A stretch of DNA of 28,960 nt. Source: Nitrosopumilales archaeon (GTDB lineage Archaea > Thermoproteota > Nitrososphaeria > Nitrososphaerales > Nitrososphaeraceae). A model generated the notes under the pieces. That model did no database searches. It had not been told where the DNA came from and saw only the letters and a list, made by a program, of their open reading frames with translations. The translations under genes were made by a program, and so were the position numbers. Shown piece by piece: positions 1-7,315 of the stretch (positions within the stretch are counted from its first letter, which is position 1; each line of letters opens with the position of its first letter). The stretch lies in the NCBI GenBank assembly GCA_009665115.1, contig WJXE01000002.1, forward strand, positions 1-28,960. The letters are read 5' to 3'.

Positions 1-215
1 ACATGCCTCTCCTTATCTTTTAGAAACGCCAGTTCTGTACGCCTAATTGTTTGATAAACTTACAATGTCAACAGAAAATAGGAACAGGACCGCCGACTCC
101 ACGAGCTTCAAGTGCGAGGCATTTGGTATAACATTTACAAGAGAACATGATAAGAAATAAATTGGAAGATGAGTAACTTCGGCGACCTACTCGCGTGGGT
201 TAGGTCCTTACTAGT

Positions 216-229
216 AACTAAATTTAGTT
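216..229. repeat. 14-bp perfect palindrome
   Basis: AACTAAATTTAGTT is its own reverse complement. It lies about 290 bp before hisI and directly precedes an ATTC microsatellite. It could be a dimeric regulator site, but there is no adjacent gene to support that. Confidence 0.6.
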
Positions 230-231
230 TA

Positions 232-249
232 ATTCATTCATTCATTCAT
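232..249. repeat. ATTC tetranucleotide microsatellite
   Basis: Four and a half tandem copies of ATTC, ending in AT. Simple repeats of this kind can change copy number by slippage. It lies in non-coding DNA, so variation here would not shift a reading frame. Confidence 0.8.
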
Positions 250-485
250 AATTGTTATTTCATGATGTACCTAAGTGTCGGTCTGACCTGCGTACATGTG
301 CCTTTCATCTAAGGCCATTCCTCAACTAAACGGAGAATCGAGTCACAATAGCGTCAGATGTTTTTCTTGGATTGGAATTGTACGTGGCATTAGATGCTAG
401 GTCAGATTGTTGAGAGATAATGCCGTTCCTAATGCCTTCGAATTGCCCTGACATTATTACTAAACAATTAGTTTATTCCGAATCA

Positions 486-496
486 TTTTTAATAAT
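486..496 (+). promoter_or_regulatory. TATA-like box for hisI
   Basis: The T/A tract TTTTTAATAAT lies 21-31 bp before the GTG at 517. That is the spacing expected for an archaeal TATA box driving a leaderless or nearly leaderless mRNA. Confidence 0.45.
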
Positions 497-516
497 GGAC
501 TAGAGATTGTATTCAT

Positions 517-855
517 GTGAAAAAGTCAATAGCAGATATAGACTTCACGAAACGAAATGGTCTAATCCCTGTGGTACTTCAGGATAGAAAAACAAAGGAT
601 ATCCTAATGCTTGCCTATACTAATAGAGAAGCCCTTGATAATACCTTAAAAACAGGAAACGCTTGGTTTTGGAGTACCTCACGAAGTAGATTATGGATGA
701 AAGGCGAAGAGTCTGGAAATATCCAGCCTGTTAAAGAAATACGCGTGGATTGTGACGCTGATGCTTTGGTATATGTGGTAGATTCAGAAGGCTCTGTGTG
801 CCATACTGGCAACCGCTCGTGCTTCCATAACAAACTAGTTGATGAAAAAAATTGA
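517..855 (+). CDS. hisI: phosphoribosyl-AMP cyclohydrolase
   Basis: This enzyme opens the purine ring of phosphoribosyl-AMP in histidine biosynthesis (third step, cytosolic). The 112-residue protein has the hallmarks of stand-alone HisI: a Trp-rich WFWSTSRSRLW stretch and WMKGEESGN near residues 50-68, the metal-binding DCDAD at 78-82, and the zinc cysteines C79, C95 and C102 in the C-terminal CHTGNRSCF motif. Length matches single-domain archaeal HisI, with no fused HisE pyrophosphohydrolase. The start is GTG at 517, which fits the TATA-like box about 25 bp upstream. No other histidine gene is in the window, so hisI appears detached from any his operon here. Function is highly confident from the motifs. 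Confidence 0.95.
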   Translation: MKKSIADIDFTKRNGLIPVVLQDRKTKDILMLAYTNREALDNTLKTGNAWFWSTSRSRLWMKGEESGNIQPVKEIRVDCDADALVYVVDSEGSVCHTGNRSCFHNKLVDEKN

Positions 856-946
856 GTGACCTTACACAAAGTTATTAGAATTTTTATATAAAATCGGTTA
901 ATGACAATTATTACGTACAAAATGAAAATATATTGATAATGATTAT

Positions 947-959
947 TTTTTTTAAAAAT
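947..959 (+). promoter_or_regulatory. TATA-like box for thrC
   Basis: A T-run into TTTAAAAAT lies about 20-30 bp upstream of the GTG at 977. This spacing supports GTG 977 as a leaderless start over the internal ATG at 1028. Confidence 0.45.
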
Positions 960-976
960 TCAGTATTACTAAAATT

Positions 977-2251
977 GTGATTAGCCAACCTTATCTACTA
1001 CATTTGGAGAAGGTTGATAATCAAAACATGGGCATTATACAGTCGCTACAATGTAGAGAGTGCAGAAAAGAATATGAACCTCAATTTAGATATGTATGTG
1101 AAGAGTGCTTTGGTCCACTTGATGTTACCTACAAGTTTCCTTCTAGTATAAAAAAGAACAGCTTCGAATCACGAGAGAAAAATTACTGGCGTTATTTCGA
1201 ACTCCTGCCTATCGCTGATAAAAACAATATAGTGAGTCTAAATGCAGGTTTTACTCCGTTACAACATGCAGATAGGCTTGGCATACATCTAGGAGGAATG
1301 AAGAATTTATTTATTAAAAATGATTCCGTAAATCCAACATTTTCATTTAAGGATAGGCCAGCAGGAGTAGCCGTTTCTAGGGCCAAAGAAACTAAATTAA
1401 AAGCAGTAGGCTGCGCGTCTACTGGTAACCTAGCTTCTGCGACTGCTGCTCACGCTGCTAAGGCAGCATTGCCGTGCTACATTTTTGCCCCATCCGATAT
1501 TGAAAACATAAAGATCGCACAAGCATTATCATATGGAGCTGAATATGTAGCAGTGGATGGAACTTATGATGATGCTAACAGGGTTGCCTCCGTAATCGGC
1601 GACTCGAAAGGTATCGGAATAGTCAATATAAATATGAGGCCATATTACGTGGAAGGTTCAAAGACTCTCGCCTATGAGGTTGCTGAACAGCTGAATTGGC
1701 AGGTTCCAGATAATCTTATCATTCCTGTTGGAAGTGGAGCAATGTTAAATTCGATTTGCAAGGGATTTGAAGAGTTGCACAACCTCGGATTAATTGATAG
1801 CATAGCAAATCTAAAGATCACGGCTGCCCAACCACATGGCTGCGCTCCAATAGTCGATGCCTTCAAGAAAAAAAGTGATGAAGTTATACCAGTTGAAAGA
1901 CCTGACACCATTGCAAAAAGTCTTGCGATAGGCGATCCAGGAGATGGATTGTATGTACTCAGAAGATTAAGGCAGTATAACGGAATTGCAGAAGAGGCTA
2001 CTAATGACGAAATTATTGATGGGATACTAATGTTGGCCAAGACAGAAGGCGTGTTTACAGAACCTGCTGGTGGAGTAGCGGTAGCGGTACTTCAAAAGAT
2101 GGTTGAAGAAGGTAAAATCGACAAGGATGAAAAAGTAGTTTGCTATATTACAGGAAATGGGTTAAAAGCAACAGAAGCGATAACAGCTGTGCTTCCAAAA
2201 CTTAGCGCTGTAAAGCCGGACGTGCAAACAGTTTTAGCAATGATTAGATAA
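977..2251 (+). CDS. thrC: threonine synthase (PLP-dependent, with N-terminal zinc ribbon)
   Basis: Converts O-phosphohomoserine to threonine using PLP (fold-type II). The 424-residue protein begins with a CxxC...CxxC ribbon (C26/C29 and C41/C44), as in many archaeal ThrC proteins. The PLP lysine is K125 in NPTFSFKDRPAG, followed by the substrate-loop STGNLASATAAHAAKA and the glycine-rich phosphate-binding loop PVGSGAMLNS. The GTG at 977 is favoured by the TATA-like box; ATG at residue 18 is the alternative and would still keep the ribbon. The gene is followed after 40 bp by a beta-grasp/E1 fusion on the same strand, suggesting co-transcription. Because a sulfur-carrier system sits next door, a sulfhydrylase role on phosphohomoserine is an alternative worth keeping in mind, but the sequence itself looks like ordinary ThrC. 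Confidence 0.92.
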   Translation: MISQPYLLHLEKVDNQNMGIIQSLQCRECRKEYEPQFRYVCEECFGPLDVTYKFPSSIKKNSFESREKNYWRYFELLPIADKNNIVSLNAGFTPLQHADRLGIHLGGMKNLFIKNDSVNPTFSFKDRPAGVAVSRAKETKLKAVGCASTGNLASATAAHAAKAALPCYIFAPSDIENIKIAQALSYGAEYVAVDGTYDDANRVASVIGDSKGIGIVNINMRPYYVEGSKTLAYEVAEQLNWQVPDNLIIPVGSGAMLNSICKGFEELHNLGLIDSIANLKITAAQPHGCAPIVDAFKKKSDEVIPVERPDTIAKSLAIGDPGDGLYVLRRLRQYNGIAEEATNDEIIDGILMLAKTEGVFTEPAGGVAVAVLQKMVEEGKIDKDEKVVCYITGNGLKATEAITAVLPKLSAVKPDVQTVLAMIR

Positions 2252-2291
2252 TTACATGATGAATCTGCATTGGTTGACATAAACATTCAAA

Positions 2292-3644
2292 ATGGCTAAT
2301 ATTGAATTCATCATTCCATCAGTCCTCAATAAAGGAACGGGGGAGAAAAAAATTTCATTAGAAGCTCATGACCTACATGAAGCATTTGCCAAGGTCTCTG
2401 ATATTTTGGGAGACGATTTTAAACGTAGGGTATTTGATCTGAATGGTAAGCCACGTGCCCTGATCAATATTTACATTAACGGCAGGAATATGCGCTTTAG
2501 CAGTGATGGCATGTCAACACTCCTCAAAGACGGGGATTCCTTGTATATATTGCCAGCAGTGGCCGGGGGAACGGAGCTGACGAACGAAGATATGCAACGC
2601 TATTCCAGGCAGATAATGCTCGAAGAAATAGGATTCGTTGGAATGGAAAAGCTGCGAGATGCTAAACTTTGTGTGGTCGGGGTCGGAGGGATCGGAAACC
2701 CTGTCGTAACTCAATTAGCAGCAATGGGTGTTGGCAAACTAAAAATAGTGGATAGAGATGTTGTTGAAATTTCAAACTTACATCGACAACATCTTTACAA
2801 TGAAGACGACATAGGTAAAGTCAAGGTTGAAGTCGCCGCAGAGCGTCTGAAAAAAATAAATCCTCATGTTGAAATCGAGGCAATTCCTCTTTCCATTACC
2901 AAATATACGGCCGAAAGCATCGTCAAAGGAATGGATATCATAATTGATGCACTTGATAGTGTTGATGCGAGATATGCTCTTAATGATGCATGTATCAAGT
3001 ACAATATCCCGTTTATCTACGCCGGAGCACTGGGAATGTTAGGTTCAGTCTGTACTATATTACCGAATAAATCTGCATGTTTACGGTGTATGTTCCCCGC
3101 ATTGGCTGAGGAAGACATGCCTACTTGTAGTACCGAAGGAGTACATCCATCAATACTTTATTTGGTGGCCGGCGTTCAAGTGTCGGAGGCAGTCAAGATT
3201 GTTACAGGCCAACATCCTACACTTGTAAACAAGTTGCTCTATATAGACTTGAACGAACTGTCATTTGACAAGATCCAGATGTTTAGACATGAGGAATGCT
3301 CTTCATGTGGACCAAAAAAAGAGAGTAAGAAAGAAGTTGTTTTACAACAGGAAGAACTGATAATTGAAGAGCTCTGTGGTAGAGATAGAGGCAAGAGAAC
3401 ATATACTGTTAGTCCATCGTCAACACCTCCTGCCTCAATCAATCTGACCGGAATAGTGAAGAATGCCGAATCACTGGGTTATGATGTTAAAATGAGAGGT
3501 AATTTGGGGATAACTGCAATAAGTACAAATCCTAACAAATTATCAATCAGTTTTCTCACAAGCGGCGCTGCTACAATAGTCGGGGCCAAAGACGAAGAGG
3601 ATGCATTGTTTATATACAGAACTTTTGCGAAGGAAATAAAATGA
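2292..3644 (+). CDS. MoaD/ThiS-like domain fused to ThiF/MoeB/UbaA-type E1 adenylyltransferase
   Basis: A 450-residue fusion. Residues 1-93 look like a MoaD/ThiS-type beta-grasp domain (INIYINGRN, then LKDGDSLYILPAVAGG), ending in the Gly-Gly at 92-93 typical of sulfur carriers. E1 begins almost at once (RYSRQIMLEEIG): nucleotide loop GVGGIG at 130-135, the D154/N162/R165 region VDRDVVEISNLHRQH, D219-D222 in DALDSVD, a zinc site C263/C266 with C336/C339, and candidate sulfur-transfer C279 in PTCSTEGV. A C-terminal domain (about 350-450) starts with an ELCGR motif. E1 enzymes of this family adenylate the C-terminal glycine of a carrier and transfer sulfur, for molybdopterin, thiamine, tRNA thiolation or protein modification. 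In a fusion, the internal GG has no free carboxylate unless cleaved. Start ATG 2292, 40 bp after thrC. The E1 assignment is firm; the biological substrate is not known. Confidence 0.88.
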   Translation: MANIEFIIPSVLNKGTGEKKISLEAHDLHEAFAKVSDILGDDFKRRVFDLNGKPRALINIYINGRNMRFSSDGMSTLLKDGDSLYILPAVAGGTELTNEDMQRYSRQIMLEEIGFVGMEKLRDAKLCVVGVGGIGNPVVTQLAAMGVGKLKIVDRDVVEISNLHRQHLYNEDDIGKVKVEVAAERLKKINPHVEIEAIPLSITKYTAESIVKGMDIIIDALDSVDARYALNDACIKYNIPFIYAGALGMLGSVCTILPNKSACLRCMFPALAEEDMPTCSTEGVHPSILYLVAGVQVSEAVKIVTGQHPTLVNKLLYIDLNELSFDKIQMFRHEECSSCGPKKESKKEVVLQQEELIIEELCGRDRGKRTYTVSPSSTPPASINLTGIVKNAESLGYDVKMRGNLGITAISTNPNKLSISFLTSGAATIVGAKDEEDALFIYRTFAKEIK

Positions 3645-3904
3645 TCTCAGGCGCCTTTATGCAAGATTTGATGGTTACAATATTAAAAACCGAGACTTAA
3701 TTTAAATTACTATACGTAAGGAAAAAAATATTATCTATTCCTTAACTGTGGAAGAGGTAGTGTTAGCCATATCTGATATTGGTCGGCAATGTCAGATCAC
3801 GTAATAACGCGCAATATGAAAATCCAAGAAATGTCAATTGGGTATTCTCTCATCTTAGTAATGGGTGGTCACTGGCAGTTTGCAGTAGCATTAGTAGTTT
3901 CATT

Positions 3905-5482
3905 TTAGGACGAGTCGGTTGATACTCCGAGTATAGCAGCTACCTTTTTGGCTACATCTGTAGTAGATAACTGTACATACAATTCCTCTGGTCTGATTAC
4001 GTATTCCTCTCCCAGTTTGTTATCCATTTCATGTCTAAGAATTAACTCACCTTTAACTGGACTTTTTTCTCTCAATTTTATTATTAATGGGGCGAAGCCT
4101 GTTGCGAGTGATTCCAGAAAGGAGATTACTAGCTCCTCGTCATAAACTAACAATGGAGAAGATGACGATAAAGATGATGATGGCAAGGCGGTAATAGAGT
4201 TAACCGATATCGCATTTCTATCATCTACTCTAATTGTAGTAAGCTTAGACGTAGCTAATTTAGGATCCGAAAGATTCCTTATTTTGTCTGCTACCAGCTT
4301 ACCAAGAAAAAGGATTTTTGAAATATCCGTAATTTGTTGAATTTCTTTTTGAAGGAGATTTAATGTATATCTTTCTTCGTTCTCAACGTATACGACGGTT
4401 GGTAGTTTGCCTTCAGATATTAGCTTGTTATAGAATTCAGCATTTGTGACAAAATCCTCATATTCAAAATAAGACACGCCATAATCGATCCTTATCACTT
4501 TGTTACTTAGTTTTGTAGGATCATCAGCAAGAGTTATTGATAATATATTCTCGCCCTCTAATTTTGCCTGGACGAGGTAATAATTGTCGCACGAAAGGTA
4601 TTCAGGTTCTTTTTCGGTACGAGCCCCGTTATCCGCATTCTTACTATCGCCACTGCTACTATTTCCAGAAACAAACCTAAACGACCTCTTAAATTTTTCA
4701 GACATAGGAGTCTTGAAACCAACTGGTATGAGCAGATTGTCTATTCCCAGATCTGAAACTTTTCGCCTATGACTCCAAAATTCTATGGCGGAGCAATCAA
4801 TTAGGAAAGAATATGAGACGCAAGAGTGAAAACCAGCGGCGCTGTTAGCAATGTCTCCATGCGATAGGACTCTAAGTGTGGTCGTGCGGGAAGTGTTGTA
4901 CAGGCTTTCGTCTTCATTATCAATAGAAATCATCAAGACATTCAGAGCGTCTGAAATTAGCGTGTAAGGTAAATTATCGAGATCCTTTGATAACCATGTT
5001 TGTAAAAGAATAATTGCATTCTTGTAGGACCCTAGTATCTTTGATTGAATATAATGCTTATACTTCTCAAAGTATCCGGAGTATTCGGTTTTGGTATTTG
5101 CAAGAGGACGCATTAGCGCATTCTTTGATTGGAAAAAAAGATCTGCATCTGCATGAGTTGGAAACATAGCGGTTATTATGTCTTCATGATATTTCTTTTG
5201 AAAGCCATCCAACAACGTTTCAGTTGAAGTTTTAAACCGCTCAATGTTTGTCATCATCTCGTTCTGTAAAAGTTCGTAATTTCTGAATACAAGGTGTAGC
5301 CTTGCAACATTATTATGAATATGAATAATATTACTCGAGACAGACACGAAGTCTTTAAGCATATTAATAAAATTCTTGTTTTCGTCAAAGGGCGAGTAAT
5401 CGCCAAAAAGGTACCTTCCATCTTTTTCGTTAAAAATATAATGAGGATTGCAAATATCCTCTCTGTCAATACCTCTTGTCAT
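3905..5482 (-). CDS. hypothetical protein, 525 residues, no recognised family
   Basis: I do not recognise this protein. It starts at ATG 5482. It is soluble in appearance, with no signal peptide and no membrane helix. Residues about 35-160 are rich in long amphipathic helices, followed by mixed alpha/beta sequence. Two serine-rich low-complexity linkers, near 272-290 and 428-438, separate what look like three domains. The final segment (from about 440) ends in a helix. Codon use and A/T content match the neighbouring genes, so recent transfer is not indicated. It stands alone: convergent with the E1 gene (260 bp apart) and separated from the glycosylase by 420 bp. A/T-rich sequence around 5501-5512 lies 19-30 bp before the start and could act as its TATA box. 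A lineage-specific conserved protein is the most likely explanation. No function is proposed. Confidence 0.8.
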   Translation of the reverse strand: MTRGIDREDICNPHYIFNEKDGRYLFGDYSPFDENKNFINMLKDFVSVSSNIIHIHNNVARLHLVFRNYELLQNEMMTNIERFKTSTETLLDGFQKKYHEDIITAMFPTHADADLFFQSKNALMRPLANTKTEYSGYFEKYKHYIQSKILGSYKNAIILLQTWLSKDLDNLPYTLISDALNVLMISIDNEDESLYNTSRTTTLRVLSHGDIANSAAGFHSCVSYSFLIDCSAIEFWSHRRKVSDLGIDNLLIPVGFKTPMSEKFKRSFRFVSGNSSSGDSKNADNGARTEKEPEYLSCDNYYLVQAKLEGENILSITLADDPTKLSNKVIRIDYGVSYFEYEDFVTNAEFYNKLISEGKLPTVVYVENEERYTLNLLQKEIQQITDISKILFLGKLVADKIRNLSDPKLATSKLTTIRVDDRNAISVNSITALPSSSLSSSSPLLVYDEELVISFLESLATGFAPLIIKLREKSPVKGELILRHEMDNKLGEEYVIRPEELYVQLSTTDVAKKVAAILGVSTDSS

Positions 5483-5902
5483 ATAATATAATATAATTCG
5501 TTTTAAGTATATGAATTAAAGCTGTTAGTATCTTTGAAGTCACGTCATATTATTAATTTATTTTTTATTGTAGAATCAACTAATATTAACCGAAGTATCG
5601 AAGTACATTAAATAGGAGACGAGGTAATGGGTAAAAAAATACTGAGAAGGGGTAAGCGGAGATCGGTTCATAGCGGTACGGTTTTTAATATTATTATTGT
5701 ATTGCTTAACAAACCGCTATCCCAGCAAATAGTCCAGCTGAAAGTCAAGGACTGTCTTGTTTAGTCAATATTCTATTTTTTCTTTTCTCTAATCGCAGAT
5801 CAGTAGTTTGCTCTGTTTTAATAAATATAAAAATTTAATAGAATAACGATACCAAAGGGAATCTATCTTGGACGAAGGGACGACCTGTTTTTAACACGAC
5901 TC
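5483..5902. other. intergenic region between two minus-strand genes
   Basis: 420 bp. Near the left end it holds promoter-like A/T sequence for the 525-residue protein. The centre holds a candidate small plus-strand ORF (5627-5764). The right third is A/T rich and abuts the stop codon of the glycosylase. An imperfect inverted repeat (TAGCGG at 5671-5676 with CCGCTA at 5714-5719) lies inside the small ORF. Confidence 0.4.
5627..5764 (+). CDS. candidate small basic protein (45 residues)
   Basis: An ATG-started 45-codon ORF. Its N-terminus is strongly basic (MGKKILRRGKRRS), followed by a hydrophobic patch (VFNIIIVLL) and a short charged tail. A GGAG at 5615-5618 lies 8 bases before the ATG, with a further GAGGT at 5621-5625, which would be a good archaeal ribosome-binding site in a genome where many genes look leaderless. 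T/A-rich sequence at about 5549-5570 and 5606-5613 could supply a promoter. I recognise no family. Against it being real: it is short, and it sits antisense between two minus-strand genes. It could be a nucleic-acid-binding peptide or a chance ORF. Confidence 0.35.
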   Translation: MGKKILRRGKRRSVHSGTVFNIIIVLLNKPLSQQIVQLKVKDCLV

Positions 5903-6808
5903 TTACCATTTTTTACCCGCAATTTCACGCATGTAGTAGAAGATATATTGCTGTGCATATCCAGAATATTTGCCAAAATAATTCCTGATAGTCGCTGAAA
6001 GGACTTTATATTGATTTATAGTTATTCTTTCAGTCATTTTGAACTTGTTTTCACTTTCATTGAAGAGCCAGCTATAATATCGAGAGAGCGCCCTCAAAAT
6101 CCAGACGTCAATAGGGAAGGCATCGAGTTTCTCGAGCGAGAATAATAAGATGCAATCAGCAATTTTGTTGCCGATGCCATATACTTTTAAGAGTTCTTCT
6201 TTTGCGTCATAATACCTAATACGAATCAAGTAATCTATATCGAGATTGCCTGAGACGATATGGTTTGCGAGTGCTTTAATTGCCTTGGCTCTATATCCCA
6301 CACCGCACGAATGCAACTCGTTAATGGTTGCTTTATTTAGACTGTTGACAGAAGGAAACGTGTAAAATTCTTTTCCGTCAAATATTACTTTACAACCAAA
6401 TTTTTTTGAAAGGTTCTTGAGCATTTTACGGATCATCAAAATGTTAGTATTACTGGCACATACAAAGGAAAAAATGCATTGATAAGGTTCTTGTCGCATC
6501 AATCGAAGACCAGGATATTTTCTTATTGTCTTAGAGACCAGAGTATCATTTGAAAGAGTCGATAATATTTTCTCAATGTCGTCGTCGAGTCTAAAGACTT
6601 TTCTCTCCCATCCCTTGACCTCAGGATAGGAATAGAATTGGATAGCGTTATTTTTGCTATTATCGATACAGCTACTCTTGTTTGTCCATGAGGTAGAAAA
6701 TTTAATGATGTGATCTCCGTATGTGCCATACCAAGAATTACCTATTTGCTCCCAGAGAAACATTTGGCCGCTGTTAATGCTGATCTCTGGGTTAAAAGAT
6801 ATGGTCAA
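5903..6808 (-). CDS. ogg: 8-oxoguanine DNA glycosylase/AP lyase, OGG1-type
   Basis: A base-excision repair enzyme that removes oxidised guanine. The 301-residue protein has an N-terminal OGG-like segment with SGQMFLWEQ at 13-21 (the GQ-F-W pattern of OGG1) and a helical core. The helix-hairpin-helix is VYGIGNKIADC at 209-219, leading to PIDVW at 232-236. K215 is the expected Schiff-base lysine and D234 the catalytic aspartate. Their 19-residue spacing equals that of human K249/D268. This is the full OGG1 layout, not the short OGG2/AGOG type. The start is TTG at 6808; the next in-frame ATG is residue 16, which would remove part of the SGQMF motif, so TTG is preferred. A small zinc-ribbon ORF ends 19 bp upstream and probably shares its mRNA. 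Confidence 0.9.
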   Translation of the reverse strand: MTISFNPEISINSGQMFLWEQIGNSWYGTYGDHIIKFSTSWTNKSSCIDNSKNNAIQFYSYPEVKGWERKVFRLDDDIEKILSTLSNDTLVSKTIRKYPGLRLMRQEPYQCIFSFVCASNTNILMIRKMLKNLSKKFGCKVIFDGKEFYTFPSVNSLNKATINELHSCGVGYRAKAIKALANHIVSGNLDIDYLIRIRYYDAKEELLKVYGIGNKIADCILLFSLEKLDAFPIDVWILRALSRYYSWLFNESENKFKMTERITINQYKVLSATIRNYFGKYSGYAQQYIFYYMREIAGKKW

Positions 6809-6827
6809 GATTAATGTATTGTCAACC

Positions 6828-7037
6828 TTATTGAACTTTGTTACTTTCTTCGTCTTTTATTTTTTTTAAGTCCTTCTGTAAGATTTCAATTGTCTTTGGG
6901 ATCTCCTTTTCAGCACAGGGAAGACAGACCTGCTGTAAAGATAATGGATATGTAAAGTACTTTGTATTTAGTGGGATATCATTTTTACATGATACACATT
7001 TCTTCATCTTGTACGGATCAGTATTCTTGATTATCAA
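6828..7037 (-). CDS. small zinc-ribbon protein (59 or 69 residues)
   Basis: A tiny protein with two CxxC pairs, CVSC at residues 14-17 and CLPC at 38-41, about 20 residues apart, as in a zinc ribbon. A lysine/glutamate-rich helix follows (about 45-69). The open frame starts at TTG 7037, with ATG at residue 11 (7007) as the alternative. A clear TATA box at 7059-7070 lies 22-33 bp upstream of 7037, so transcription should begin very near the TTG: either a leaderless TTG start or ATG with a roughly 30-base leader. The stop codon lies 19 bp before the OGG1-type glycosylase, suggesting one transcript. No specific function is known. A role with the glycosylase is only a guess from context. Confidence 0.65.
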   Translation of the reverse strand: MIIKNTDPYKMKKCVSCKNDIPLNTKYFTYPLSLQQVCLPCAEKEIPKTIEILQKDLKKIKDEESNKVQ

Positions 7038-7058
7038 TTGTGATAAAAAAAATCGGGT

Positions 7059-7070
7059 AATTTATAAATA
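7059..7070 (-). promoter_or_regulatory. TATA box for zinc-ribbon/ogg transcript
   Basis: Read on the minus strand this is TATTTATAAATT, one of the best TATA-like sequences in the window. It is centred about 28 bp before the TTG at 7037. Confidence 0.6.
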
Positions 7071-7315
7071 TGATCCCCAAAATATGCTTATTAAGAATAG
7101 CATATTGCCGCCAGCAAGTTGAGTTGGAAGAATCTGTTCTCATTATCACTTCATCATGCAAAGAATAATAATAATTTTAGTGTTCGCAAAAGAGTATGAA
7201 AACTTTCGGGAGAATAATGCAGCGCAGCTTGGAATGGAGAGTTACTTCATTATATCGACAGACGATGTTAAAAAAGCAGAGTAATGAAATGACACCGGTA
7301 AGGCCTAGTACCAAC
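7071..7315. other. intergenic region between nuclease 3' end and zinc-ribbon promoter
   Basis: About 245 bp. The only open frame of note is a 42-codon plus-strand ORF at 7156-7284, listed separately. There is no clear terminator hairpin; short T-rich stretches after the nuclease stop are the only termination-like signal. Confidence 0.35.
7156..7284 (+). CDS. possible 42-residue ORF
   Basis: An ATG-started ORF with protein-like composition: a hydrophobic beta-strand-like start (MQRIIIILVF) followed by a charged region ending in DDVKKAE. There is no good TATA box or ribosome-binding site upstream and no recognised family, so chance is quite possible. It converges on the minus-strand nuclease gene. 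Confidence 0.2.
   Translation: MQRIIIILVFAKEYENFRENNAAQLGMESYFIISTDDVKKAE

Larger units (their letters stand above)
1..516. other. gene-poor region upstream of hisI
   Basis: No convincing gene is visible. The stretch contains a 31-codon ORF at 65-160 (+), whose peptide has a single Cys and a phenylalanine-rich pattern loosely like half of a C2H2 finger but lacks the second Cys and second His. It also holds a potential 6-bp hairpin at 185-200 (one G-U pair), a perfect 14-bp palindrome at 216-229 and a tetranucleotide microsatellite at 232-249. I see no tRNA T-loop or other RNA gene signature. The function of the region is unknown. Confidence 0.5.

Noticed and set aside
65..160. 31-codon ORF resembling half of a C2H2 zinc finger
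   Set aside because: It has one Cys and one His only, no TATA box at the expected spacing, and stops early. Too weak to call a gene or pseudogene.
1672..2040. 122-codon minus-strand frame inside thrC
   Set aside because: Shadow of the thrC reading frame with no independent promoter or start site.
5671..5719. Inverted repeat as a transcription terminator
   Set aside because: The stem is interrupted and the loop is long; it lies inside a candidate ORF and not after a stop codon.
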